Part shown: positions 54,861-63,201 of the stretch, piece by piece
Layout of the letters: the number at the start of each line of letters is the position of its first letter
Position numbering within the stretch: the stretch's first letter is position 1
Position numbers and translations under genes: made by a program
The notes under the pieces: generated by a model
Database searches by the model: none
What the model was told of the DNA's origin: nothing
What the model saw: only the letters and a program-made list of their open reading frames with translations
DNA from: Tardiphaga robiniae
GTDB lineage: Bacteria; Pseudomonadota; Alphaproteobacteria; Rhizobiales; Xanthobacteraceae
Length of the DNA: 64,000 nt
Direction of reading: 5' to 3'
Assembly (NCBI RefSeq): GCF_001618955.1
Contig: NZ_LVYV01000023.1
Span: 124,001-188,000, forward strand

Positions 54861-55622
54861 CTAGTGCCTGATCTGCGCGAGGAAACGTCTGGTGCGCTCT
54901 TCCTGGGGTCGCAGGAAAATGTTTTCGGCACTGCCATGCTCGATGACGAGACCGCCATCGAGGAACACGACCTTGTCGGCGGCTTCGCGGGCGAAATTCA
55001 TCTCATGGCTGGCGATCACCATGGTGATGCCGCGGTCGCGCAGGTCCTTGACGACGGCGAGCACGCTGCCGACGAGTTCCGGATCCAGCGCCGAGGTCGG
55101 CTCGTCCATCAGGATGATCTTGGGATTGAGCGCGAGCGAACGCGCAATGCCGATGCGTTGCTGCTGGCCACCGGAGAGTTGCGCGGGATAGGACGCGGCC
55201 TTGTCGGGCAGACCCACCAGCGCCAGCATCTCCGCGGCACGGGCATTGGCGTCGGCGGTGCTCATGCCGACGACCTTGCGCAGGGCCAGCGTGATGTTCT
55301 TCTGCACGGTGAGGTGCGGATAGAGATTGAAGCTCTGGAACACCATGCCGATCTGTCGCCGTGCGGCATTGATATCGGTACGCGGCGACAGCAGGTCGAC
55401 ATTGTCCATGATGATGGAGCCGCCATCCGGCTCCTCCAGACGATTGCAACAGCGCAGCAAGGTACTCTTGCCCGAGCCGGATGGGCCGATCAGAAACACC
55501 AGCTTGCCCGGCTCGACCAAAAGATCGACGCTCTTCAGGACTTCGGTGGTGCCGAAGCTCTTCCGGACGCCGCGGGCTTCGAGCAGATAGCGGGGCACGG
55601 GCGCTGCTGCTGCCGAACTCAT
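54861..55622 (-). CDS. polar amino-acid-type ABC transporter ATPase (GlnQ-like)
   Basis: Cytoplasmic ATPase of 253 residues. Walker [11 protein letters not shown]-loop [11 protein letters not shown], signature [17 protein letters not shown], Walker [14 protein letters not shown] and switch SHEMNF are all intact. It energises the two permeases that follow. Its start overlaps the binding-protein stop (ATGA at 55619-55622). Confidence 0.95.
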   Translation of the reverse strand: MSSAAAAPVPRYLLEARGVRKSFGTTEVLKSVDLLVEPGKLVFLIGPSGSGKSTLLRCCNRLEEPDGGSIIMDNVDLLSPRTDINAARRQIGMVFQSFNLYPHLTVQKNITLALRKVVGMSTADANARAAEMLALVGLPDKAASYPAQLSGGQQQRIGIARSLALNPKIILMDEPTSALDPELVGSVLAVVKDLRDRGITMVIASHEMNFAREAADKVVFLDGGLVIEHGSAENIFLRPQEERTRRFLAQIRH

Positions 55623-56452
55623 GAACAGGTCGGCTTCTGCTCGGTCGCGTCATAGCCGGCAACGCCCGGTGCGCCATAGCCGGGATAGATGGTGGTGGTC
55701 GCCGAACCGGCCTCGGGCTCGACACCGAACCACTTCACGTAGAGTTTCTTCAGCGTGCCGTCCTGCTTCATGCAGACGAGTGCGTCTTCGAGCTTATTGC
55801 GCAATTCGGTATTGCCGTTGCGCAGCGGCATGCTCCAGACGAGGCCCGTCTTGTAGAGAAAGGCATTCTTCAGCCGCGGATTGTTTTTCACGATCCAGGC
55901 GACGACGGTTGCGGCCGAGATGTTGGCGTCGGCACGGCCGGCGAGCACGGCCTGCGCCGCGTCGGTGCTGGTGGCGAAGGATTCCGACTTCCAGCCATAT
56001 TTGGCGGCGTTGTCGTTGACCCATTTCTCGTAGATCGCGCCTTTCTGCACGGCGATGGTCTTGCCGGAGAGATCTTCGAGCTTGGTGATATCAGGCGCCG
56101 AGGCCAGCGTCATGAAGCGATAATCGGCGTCGACGAAGCCTTCCATGAATAACAACTGCTGCGCGCGCTCGGGCGTGACAGTGACCACAGCGGCGAGGAA
56201 GTCGTAGGTGCCGGCCTGAAGCGCCGGAAGGAGACCGGCGAATTGCGCGCCTTCCACCGTGATCGGGCGTTTGATGCGCTTCGACATCTCATCGACGACG
56301 TCGATATTGAAGCCTTCGAGGCCGCCCGACAGTTTGGGCATGGCATGCGGCGCGAAGGTCGAGTCGATCGCGGACTTCAGCGGTTCCTGAGTCTGAGCGA
56401 ATGCGGGACTGGCAAGGGCCAGAAGCCCGGCGGCAAGGATCATTGCTTTCAT
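55619..56452 (-). CDS. amino-acid-type ABC solute-binding protein
   Basis: Periplasmic binding protein of 277 residues (SBP_bac_3 fold). The signal peptide spans about residues 1-20, ending ...SPAFA. Fold blocks are [34 protein letters not shown] and [21 protein letters not shown] 56452 has GGAGGTG six bases upstream. It is the first gene of the operon, facing the divergent LysR-type regulator. The ligand is unknown; by context it is a thio-imidazole or hydantoin-like acid. Confidence 0.92.
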   Translation of the reverse strand: MKAMILAAGLLALASPAFAQTQEPLKSAIDSTFAPHAMPKLSGGLEGFNIDVVDEMSKRIKRPITVEGAQFAGLLPALQAGTYDFLAAVVTVTPERAQQLLFMEGFVDADYRFMTLASAPDITKLEDLSGKTIAVQKGAIYEKWVNDNAAKYGWKSESFATSTDAAQAVLAGRADANISAATVVAWIVKNNPRLKNAFLYKTGLVWSMPLRNGNTELRNKLEDALVCMKQDGTLKKLYVKWFGVEPEAGSATTTIYPGYGAPGVAGYDATEQKPTCS

Positions 56453-56618
56453 CGAACACCTCCATTGGTGCGGCCAGGCCAAGCCGGCATCTGGCTCCGC
56501 GGTCCCTGTTATGAAGGCTAACGCAATTGCGCATCGGGGGGATATCCCATTTGATGGACATCCTATACGCTCTCGCTGCAGCGCGGAAAAATCGACTACA
56601 GACCCGGATGACTATGGA

Positions 56619-57839
56619 ATGGACATTGCGACCTTGGTGATGACAGCCGTGGTGCTCCGTTGCGGCAATGTGCGTGAGGCCGCGCGTCAACTCGGACGCG
56701 CACCCAGTACGCTCTCGGCAGCGGTGAAACGGTTCGAACGATCCATTGCAGCGCCCCTGCTGAACCGCGCAGGCGCAGCCAGCTTTCTCACGCTCGAGGC
56801 GCGGCGCATGCTGAACGACATCGAGGCGGCATCTGATATCGCACGCGCGGTGATTGCGCCGCGTCTGGCCGCGGATGCTGCGCTTGCCTTTTGCGCCTCA
56901 CGCGACATCAGCCTCACGGCCCTGCAACGCGTCGCGCTGGTGGCCGAGACCGGCAGTGTACGCCGTGCCGCACGCATCATTCGTCTCGGTCAGCCGCAGC
57001 TCGCGCGGCAGATTGCGCGGGTGGAAGATGAGCTCGGCCGCGTGCTGTTCGATCGATCGCGGGTCGGCGTCACGCCGACGACTGCTTGCCAGCTGCTTAT
57101 CGCATCGCTCGGCGAACTTGAAAAAACCATGCAACGACTGTCACGGCGTGCGCGTGAGCGTTTTCGTTCGACCAATGCCACCATCAGGCTCGGGGCGGTG
57201 ATGCCGCTCGGCCATGAAAGCAATGTCGCGCGGCTGCTGGCCTTTCTCGTCGCAGCCTGGCAGCGGGATCGGCCGACGCAGCCGCTGTTTGTTACCAATG
57301 GTACGGCAGAGGATCTGCTCACCGGCCTGAAGGACAAGCGCTGCGACGTCGCGCTGATCGATAGCGACACGATCCCCGCCGATGTCTCGTCCCGCGCGCT
57401 GGTGCGATCGAAACTTGTGGTCGTCGGCGCGCGCGAGGTGCTGGGCGACCAACCCGATGTCATGCGGGTGCTTCGCCAGCAACCGCTTGCGCTACCCAGC
57501 CGACGCACTGGCCTCGGGCAGGCCGCGCACAGACTGCTCGCGCAATTGCTGCCTCAGGCAGAGATCGATGCGTTGGCCATCACGGAAATCGACTCGATCC
57601 CGATCATCGCCAACCTGATGCTGGATTTCGGCTTCGTATCAGTACTCCCCGAAAGCGCGCTCGTCTCGTTCGATGCGCGCCTCGTGGCGCTGCCGGTTGA
57701 TCCCGGACTTGAGCTTATCCTGTCGCTGGTCTGGGTGCAGACCGAAGGTGCACGGCGCGGCGCCCGCTCCATTCTTGCTGCCTTGCGCAACTATGCGCCG
57801 GCAACGCCAGCAGCCGCCATGATGGTCAACAGCGATTGA
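56619..57839 (+). CDS. LysR-type regulator with two N-terminal HTH domains
   Basis: Regulator of about 406 residues, some 100 longer than normal LysR proteins. Residues about 1-65 form one LysR-type winged helix (NVREAARQLGRAPSTLSAAV). Residues about 90-155 form a second (SVRRAARIIRLGQPQLARQI, then GRVLFDRSRVGVTPT). The last 230 residues are the substrate-binding domain. ATG 56619 was chosen for its fit to the first HTH; an ATG at 56511 is possible but has no ribosome site. It is divergent from the S-methyl-thiourocanate-type operon and probably controls it. The palindrome CGCAATTGCG at 56522-56531 lies between them. Confidence 0.85.
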   Translation: MDIATLVMTAVVLRCGNVREAARQLGRAPSTLSAAVKRFERSIAAPLLNRAGAASFLTLEARRMLNDIEAASDIARAVIAPRLAADAALAFCASRDISLTALQRVALVAETGSVRRAARIIRLGQPQLARQIARVEDELGRVLFDRSRVGVTPTTACQLLIASLGELEKTMQRLSRRARERFRSTNATIRLGAVMPLGHESNVARLLAFLVAAWQRDRPTQPLFVTNGTAEDLLTGLKDKRCDVALIDSDTIPADVSSRALVRSKLVVVGAREVLGDQPDVMRVLRQQPLALPSRRTGLGQAAHRLLAQLLPQAEIDALAITEIDSIPIIANLMLDFGFVSVLPESALVSFDARLVALPVDPGLELILSLVWVQTEGARRGARSILAALRNYAPATPAAAMMVNSD

Positions 57840-57906
57840 TTTGAATGAGCGTGGCTACCCGCTGTCGATAATTATGAATTATAATTCTTGATCTTTTCCA
57901 ATTTCG

Positions 57907-57920
57907 TGCATTATGATGCA
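57907..57920 (+). promoter_or_regulatory. candidate BoxR/BzdR operator
   Basis: TGCA-TTATGA-TGCA lies 103 bp before the Liv-type binding-protein gene. From memory, operators of BzdR/BoxR regulators contain repeated TGCA. A BoxR-type gene closes this window, so a link is plausible. A third TGCA stands at 57968-57971. An AT-rich inverted repeat, AATTAT-N5-ATAATT, at 57870-57886 is also in this spacer and may belong to the promoter. Confidence 0.45.
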
Positions 57921-58022
57921 GAGATGTGAGCGCGGGTGGAGGGCAATGCTCCCACCTGGCGTCAATCTGCATTGTTAGGCCGGATCAACCGGTCATCAAT
58001 TATTCCGAGGGGAGACGAGCCG

Positions 58023-59231
58023 ATGACCACCAAGGGGTTTCTGCGTCCGGTGACGCGGCGCGCCATGCTGTCCGGGACCGCCGGTGCAGCAACATTCATT
58101 GCGACGTCGCCGCTTCATAGCCCGGCCATCGCGCAGAACGCGCCATTGAAGGTGGGGATGATGCTTCCCTACACCGGGACCTATGCGAAGCTTGGCCAGT
58201 TCATCGATGACGGCTTCCGTCTTTATGTCGAACAGAAGGGCGGCAAGCTCGGCGGGCGCGACATTGCGTTCGTGCAGGTGGACGATGAATCAAAGCCGGA
58301 AGCCGCCACCGACAACATGAACCGGCTGGTCGGCCGCGAGAAGGCTGACGTCGTTGTTGGCACCGTTCATTCCGGCGTGGCCATGGCCATGGTCAAGGTC
58401 GCGCGCGACACCAAGACACTGCTGATCATTCCGAATGCCGGCGCCAATGATGCGACTGGTCCTGCTTGCGCGCCGAACATCTTCCGCACGTCGTTCTCGA
58501 ACTGGCAGAGTACCTACCCGATGGGCAAGGTGATGGCCGATGCCGGTATCAAGAACGTGGTCACGATCACATGGCGTTATACGGCCGGTGCCGAGATGAT
58601 CGGCGCCTTCGCTGAAAACTTCACCAAGAACGGCGGCAAGATTGTCGCGGACCTGACAGTGCCATTTCCGGAGGTAGAATTTCAGGCGCTGATCACGCAG
58701 ATCGCGCAGCTGAAGCCCGATGCCGTGTTCAGCTTCTTTGCAGGCGGTGGCGCAGTGAAGTTCGTCAAGGACTATGCGGCGGCGGGCCTGAACAAGACCA
58801 TTCCGCTTTATGGCGCAGGCTTTCTGACCGACGGCACCATCGAAGCGCAGGGCGAAGCCGCCAAGGGCATAAGAACGACGCTGCATTACGCGGACAATCT
58901 CGATAATCCCGCCAATCTTGCCTTCCTCAAAGCGTTCAAGGCCAAGACGGGCAAGGACGGCGATATCTACGCCGTACAGGGCTACGATGGCGCGGCGCTG
59001 CTGGATATCGGGCTGACGGCCGTCGGCGGCGACTTCAATGCGCGCGACAAGATGATCGCGGCGATGGGGGCTGCGAAGATCAACAGTCCGCGCGGACCGC
59101 TGTCCTTCAACAAGGCGCATAACCCGATCCAGAACATCTACCTGCGCGAGGTCCGCAACGGGCGTAACGAGATGATCTCGATCGCCCAGGCTGATGTCGA
59201 CGATCCCGCGCGGGGCTGCAAGATGACCTGA
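58023..59231 (+). CDS. Liv-type ABC solute-binding protein (probably aromatic acids)
   Basis: Periplasmic binding protein of 402 residues (Peripla_BP_6 group). The signal peptide has a twin-arginine-like start (PVTRRAMLSG) and ends ...SPAIAQ. Mature blocks are LKVGMMLPYTGTYAKLGQFI, RDIAFVQVDDESKPEAATDN and DGDIYAVQGYDGAALLD. ATG 58023 has GAGGGGAG upstream; the frame is open from 57936. Members of this family bind branched amino acids or aromatic acids. The BoxR-type regulator nearby points to benzoate or a relative. Confidence 0.92.
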   Translation: MTTKGFLRPVTRRAMLSGTAGAATFIATSPLHSPAIAQNAPLKVGMMLPYTGTYAKLGQFIDDGFRLYVEQKGGKLGGRDIAFVQVDDESKPEAATDNMNRLVGREKADVVVGTVHSGVAMAMVKVARDTKTLLIIPNAGANDATGPACAPNIFRTSFSNWQSTYPMGKVMADAGIKNVVTITWRYTAGAEMIGAFAENFTKNGGKIVADLTVPFPEVEFQALITQIAQLKPDAVFSFFAGGGAVKFVKDYAAAGLNKTIPLYGAGFLTDGTIEAQGEAAKGIRTTLHYADNLDNPANLAFLKAFKAKTGKDGDIYAVQGYDGAALLDIGLTAVGGDFNARDKMIAAMGAAKINSPRGPLSFNKAHNPIQNIYLREVRNGRNEMISIAQADVDDPARGCKMT

Positions 59232-59386
59232 AGCATCGTTGCGCGGTCTGTCGATGGAGATCGAATCGTCGAATCCTGTTGCGCGCAATACCGTCCGTGA
59301 GGGAGGTGTCGCTGCGCAGCGAGGTATGGCCTCATGCTTGATTGCGCCGGCGACTGAAGGTGGCCCGCCGTGGTTGGATTGATCTG

Positions 59387-60259
59387 ATGGACCTCATCAC
59401 ACTAGGCGTTCAGTTGCTGAATGCGGTTCAGTATGGCGCAGTCCTGTTCCTTGTCGCGAGCGGGCTGACCCTGGTGTTCGGCATCCTGGGGGTCATCAAT
59501 CTCGCCCATGGCGCGTTCTATATGCTCGGCGCCTATCTGGCTTACTGGATCACGTTGATGACCGGCAGTTTTGTTGTCGCCCTGCTTGGCGGCGTGCTGG
59601 TTGCCTTCATCGCCGGTATTCTGCTTGAGACCGTCTTCGTTCGTCTTCTCTATGGCCGCGATCATCTGGCACAGGTGCTGCTCAGCTTCGGTCTCATTCT
59701 GGTCATCGACGAAATCAGGCAGTTGCTGTTCGGCAAGGACGTGCATGCGGTCGCCCCGCCGGCGTGGTTGTCGGGGTCGATCCAGCTGACCGACAACCTG
59801 TCCTATCCGGTTTACCGGCTGGCGATCTGTGTATTCTGCCTGATGGCGGCACTCGTCATCTTCTTCGTGATCGCGCGCACCAAGATCGGCATGATCGTGC
59901 GGGCGGGTTCGGAAAACCGCGAGATGGCGCGTGTACTTGGCATCAAGTTCGACCGGGTCAATCGCTACGTCTTCGCCGCCGGCATCGCGCTGGCGGCGCT
60001 CGGCGGCATCCTGATCGCGCCGATCTCGACAGTGTTTCCCGGCATGGGCGATGGCATGCTGATCCTGTCTTTTGTCGTGGTCGTGCTCGGCGGCATCGGT
60101 TCGGTCGCTGGCGCAGCCGTCGGCGCACTGCTGATCGGCCTCACGGATACGTTCGGAAAGGTGTTCTTTCCCAGTGTGTCCAGCATTCTGATCTATGTGG
60201 TGATGGCAGCCGTGTTGCTGTGGCGGCCCAGCGGAATTCTCGGACGCCAGGATGCTTGA
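59387..60259 (+). CDS. Liv-type ABC permease (LivH)
   Basis: Inner-membrane permease of 290 residues with about eight hydrophobic segments. The N-terminus LGVQLLNAVQYGAVLFLVAS and the block FGILGVINLAHGAFYMLGAY are family hallmarks; the ATPase-contact loop includes GSENREMARVLGI. ATG 59387 was chosen over an upstream start at 59342 because the upstream residues are not family-like. It overlaps the LivM gene by 8 bp. Confidence 0.93.
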   Translation: MDLITLGVQLLNAVQYGAVLFLVASGLTLVFGILGVINLAHGAFYMLGAYLAYWITLMTGSFVVALLGGVLVAFIAGILLETVFVRLLYGRDHLAQVLLSFGLILVIDEIRQLLFGKDVHAVAPPAWLSGSIQLTDNLSYPVYRLAICVFCLMAALVIFFVIARTKIGMIVRAGSENREMARVLGIKFDRVNRYVFAAGIALAALGGILIAPISTVFPGMGDGMLILSFVVVVLGGIGSVAGAAVGALLIGLTDTFGKVFFPSVSSILIYVVMAAVLLWRPSGILGRQDA

Positions 60260-61265
60260 TATGAGCATGCCCAATCTGCGGGTCCGATTGTTCGGCATCG
60301 CCTGTCTGGTTATGGCGATTGCGCTGCCATTCTGTGTATCGACCTATTACACGCAATTCCTTGCTAAGGCGCTCATCATGGGCATGCTGGCCATGTCACT
60401 GAATCTCGTGGTCGGCCATGGCGGTCTGGTGAGCCTGTGTCATGCGGCCTTTTTCGGCCTCGCCGGCTACGTGCTTGCGCTGTTGTCGCCTCGTTATGAT
60501 GCGGCGTCGCTGTTAACGACGCTTCCGATTGCGATCCTGTGCTCCGGCACCGCAGCCTTGCTGATTGGCGCGCTGGTGCTGCGCACCCGCGGCGTCTATT
60601 TCATCATGGTGACGCTTGCCTTCGGCGAGATGCTATTCTTCTTCTTTCACGATACCAAATTCGCGGGTGGATCGGATGGCATCTCCGTCAACATCCGGCC
60701 CGAGATCGCCATTGCCGGCCGTCAATTGCTCGATCTCGACAAGCCCATGACTTTCTACTTTGTCGTGCTGGGCTTCCTGGTGGGCGTGATCGCTCTGCTC
60801 ACAATGGTGGTCCGCTCACCTTTCGGACGGGCGCTGGCGGCAGCCCGGGACAATGAGCGCCGGGCGCGGTCGCTCGGCTTTCCGATCTTCCGCCTCCGCC
60901 TGACGGCGTTCACCCTGTCCGGCGCGCTGGCGGGCGTTGCCGGTTATCTGGCCGCGGCCCAGTTCGGCTTCGTCGCGCCGCAGATGCTGGGATGGCACCA
61001 GTCGGCGACAATCCTGGTCATGGTGCTGATCGGTGGCCTGCGCTCGGTCACCGGGCCGCTGGTCGGTGCGCTGGTTCTGATCGGCATGGAAGAAGTGCTG
61101 AAGGCGCATCTCGACAACTGGAAGCTTGTCGAAGGCCTGATCATCATCGGCATCGTTATCCTGCTGCCCAATGGCGTCCGGCAGATCTGGTCGATGGTGT
61201 TTGGCGCGTCGCCGCAACGCGCGGCTGAGATCAAGCCTGCAGCCGCGGAAGCCCGTCATGCATGA
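60252..61265 (+). CDS. Liv-type ABC permease (LivM)
   Basis: Second permease of the transporter, 337 residues with about nine hydrophobic segments: MLAMSLNLVVGHGGLVSLCH and FGLAGYVLALL near the start, the ATPase-contact loop AARDNERRARSLGFP, and MVLIGGLRSVTGPLVGALVL near the end. It starts at ATG 60252 inside the end of livH. Its last 8 bp overlap the ATPase gene. Confidence 0.93.
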   Translation: MLDMSMPNLRVRLFGIACLVMAIALPFCVSTYYTQFLAKALIMGMLAMSLNLVVGHGGLVSLCHAAFFGLAGYVLALLSPRYDAASLLTTLPIAILCSGTAALLIGALVLRTRGVYFIMVTLAFGEMLFFFFHDTKFAGGSDGISVNIRPEIAIAGRQLLDLDKPMTFYFVVLGFLVGVIALLTMVVRSPFGRALAAARDNERRARSLGFPIFRLRLTAFTLSGALAGVAGYLAAAQFGFVAPQMLGWHQSATILVMVLIGGLRSVTGPLVGALVLIGMEEVLKAHLDNWKLVEGLIIIGIVILLPNGVRQIWSMVFGASPQRAAEIKPAAAEARHA

Positions 61266-62016
61266 CATTGCGCTGCGTGCCGCTGGATTGCAGAAGCGTT
61301 TCGGGGGCCTGCTGGCCGTCTCCGATGTGTCGATCGACATCCGCGTTGGCGAGATCCATGCGGTGATCGGCCCGAACGGTGCCGGAAAATCCACACTGAT
61401 CAATCTGCTGGCCGGCGAACTTCTGCCAACCTCGGGTGAGGTCCTGCTGAATGGCGCGGATATTACGTCGTTATCGCCGGACCGCCGCGCGCGTGCTGGC
61501 CTCGGCCGCGCCTATCAGAAGACGACGTTGTTTGCGCAGTTCAGCGTGCATGAGAATGTGCGTCTTGCGGCGCAGGCCCGTTCAACCGCGCCGCTCCGGA
61601 TGTTTGGCGGCACGCGGTGCGACCGGCCATATCTCCAGTTGGTCACCGATGCGATCGACCGGGTCGGGTTGTCCGCACGGTCGCAGATCGTTGCCGATAA
61701 ACTCAGTCACGGCGAACAGCGTCAGCTCGAAATCGCGATGGTGCTGGCGACCAATCCGCAGGTCATTCTGCTCGACGAGCCACTGGCCGGCATGGGACCG
61801 TCGGAAGCGCGGGGCATCATCGGATTGATCGCGTCGCTGAAGGCCGACCGTGCGTTGCTTGTGGTGGAGCACGACATGGATGCGGTGTTCGAGCTTGCAG
61901 ACCGCTTGACGGTAATGCAGGACGGCCGTGTCGTCGCCACAGGTTCGCCGCAGGACGTGCGCGTGGATCCCGGCGTGCGCGCCGCCTATCTCGGGGCTGA
62001 TGGAGGCATCGCGTAA
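61258..62016 (+). CDS. Liv-type ABC ATPase (LivG)
   Basis: Cytoplasmic ATPase of 252 residues. Walker A GPNGAGKST, the Q-loop region YQKTTLFAQFSVHENVR, signature LSHGEQRQLEIAMVLA (the S-H-G form typical of LivG), Walker B ILLDEPLAGMG and switch VEHDMD. ATG 61258 lies inside the livM end. Its stop shares a base with the livF start. Confidence 0.94.
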   Translation: MHDIALRAAGLQKRFGGLLAVSDVSIDIRVGEIHAVIGPNGAGKSTLINLLAGELLPTSGEVLLNGADITSLSPDRRARAGLGRAYQKTTLFAQFSVHENVRLAAQARSTAPLRMFGGTRCDRPYLQLVTDAIDRVGLSARSQIVADKLSHGEQRQLEIAMVLATNPQVILLDEPLAGMGPSEARGIIGLIASLKADRALLVVEHDMDAVFELADRLTVMQDGRVVATGSPQDVRVDPGVRAAYLGADGGIA

Positions 62017-62723
62017 TGGCCTTGCTCGAGGTGGAAAAGCTCGATGCGTTTTACGGCGTCAGCCAGATTCTGCACGGCATCGATCTAACCTTCGCGCCGG
62101 GCGAGCAGGTCGCGCTGATCGGCCGCAACGGCATGGGCAAGACCACGCTGCTGCGTTCGCTGATGGGATTGATGCCGCTTTGTCGCGGCAGTTTGCGCTT
62201 CCACGGCCATGATATCCGCAATGCAGCGCCTGAAACGATCGCGCGGTCCGGAATGGCGCTGGTGCCCGAAGGCAGGGGCATTTTCGGCTCGCTGTCGGTG
62301 ACCGAAAATCTGGTGATGGCTGCGCGACCAGGCAATCATGGTCGTCAATCCTGGACCCTGCCGAAAATCTTCGAGCTGTTTCCGCGTCTGCATGAACGCC
62401 GCAACAATGGAGGGCATCAACTATCGGGAGGTGAGCAGCAGATGCTGACCATCGGTCGCGCGCTGATGACCAATCCCGATATGATCATGATCGATGAGGC
62501 CACGGAAGGTTTGGCGCCGCTGGTGGCGCAGTCGATCTGGCAGACGCTGGCGATCGTTCGGAGCGAGGGCATCGCGACCATCGTCGTCGACAAGGATTTC
62601 CGGAGTCTGGCAAAAGTCGCCGACCGAATGGTAATCCTGTCGAAGGGCTGCGTGGTGTTCGACGGAAAGCCGGCGGCATTGGCTGCGCAGCCGGACGTGC
62701 TGGAGCGCCATCTCGGCGTTTGA
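62016..62723 (+). CDS. Liv-type ABC ATPase (LivF)
   Basis: Second ATPase of the transporter, 235 residues. It has YGVSQILHGIDLTFAPGEQV, Walker A GRNGMGKTT, GMALVPEGRGIFGSLSVTEN (LivF hallmark), signature QLSGGEQQMLTIGRALM and Walker B MIMIDEATEGLAP. The switch position reads VVDKDF, where a histidine is more usual. ATG 62016 overlaps the livG stop. It ends the operon, 4 bp from a convergent gene. Confidence 0.94.
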   Translation: MALLEVEKLDAFYGVSQILHGIDLTFAPGEQVALIGRNGMGKTTLLRSLMGLMPLCRGSLRFHGHDIRNAAPETIARSGMALVPEGRGIFGSLSVTENLVMAARPGNHGRQSWTLPKIFELFPRLHERRNNGGHQLSGGEQQMLTIGRALMTNPDMIMIDEATEGLAPLVAQSIWQTLAIVRSEGIATIVVDKDFRSLAKVADRMVILSKGCVVFDGKPAALAAQPDVLERHLGV

Positions 62724-62727
62724 GCGA

Positions 62728-63201
62728 TCAGGCCACGACGACGGTCAACGCATCGTCATTGGCCGCAATAATATTGTCGGAAAGCGGCTCCGGCCATTGC
62801 ACCACCAGACGGCCGAACAGATCGTTGAGTTCTTCCCGTTCAATGGCGTCGTAAAAACAGGGCGTCGTTGCGCGCGCGATGAAGCTGTGCAGCAGGTGCG
62901 CGGCGTCGTAGTCATAGACGATGTCGCCGGGAACGCTTCCCGGCTTGCGCAGCAGGAAGGTTCGCAGGCTTGTCAGGCGTGCCTGCCCGCCGTCTGTTGC
63001 GGCAAAGGAGAGCACGGCTGTCCGATGCGCAATGCGTGGGCCGTCCTGCATCCGGTCATACATCGGCAGCGCATTGGCGCTGATAACATCGGTGAGATCG
63101 CGGAAATCGTTTGAGACGTCTTCGGAATGCAGGGTGTTGCGGATCGCCATGACACCGACGGGATCGAAGCCGCGTGCTTGCAGAAGCTCGCCCAGTGTCA
63201 C
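62728..63201 (-). CDS. hypothetical protein coupled to BoxR-type regulator
   Basis: Protein of 157 residues starting at ATG 63201, overlapping the stop of the regulator gene by 4 bp, so it is translated with it. The N-terminus (LGELLQARGFDPVGVMAIRN) faintly recalls the leading domain of some GIY-YIG nuclease family proteins, but no nuclease motif follows. No signal peptide or membrane segment is seen. I do not recognise its function; it may modulate the regulator or belong to the aromatic pathway. Confidence 0.7.
   Translation of the reverse strand: MTLGELLQARGFDPVGVMAIRNTLHSEDVSNDFRDLTDVISANALPMYDRMQDGPRIAHRTAVLSFAATDGGQARLTSLRTFLLRKPGSVPGDIVYDYDAAHLLHSFIARATTPCFYDAIEREELNDLFGRLVVQWPEPLSDNIIAANDDALTVVVA

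Noticed and set aside
54159-55655. Long open frame of 498 codons on the plus strand
   Set aside because: It lies opposite the ABC permease and ATPase genes, whose motifs are complete. Its translation is rich in Asp, His, Arg and Gly repeats, typical of antisense of GC-rich coding DNA.
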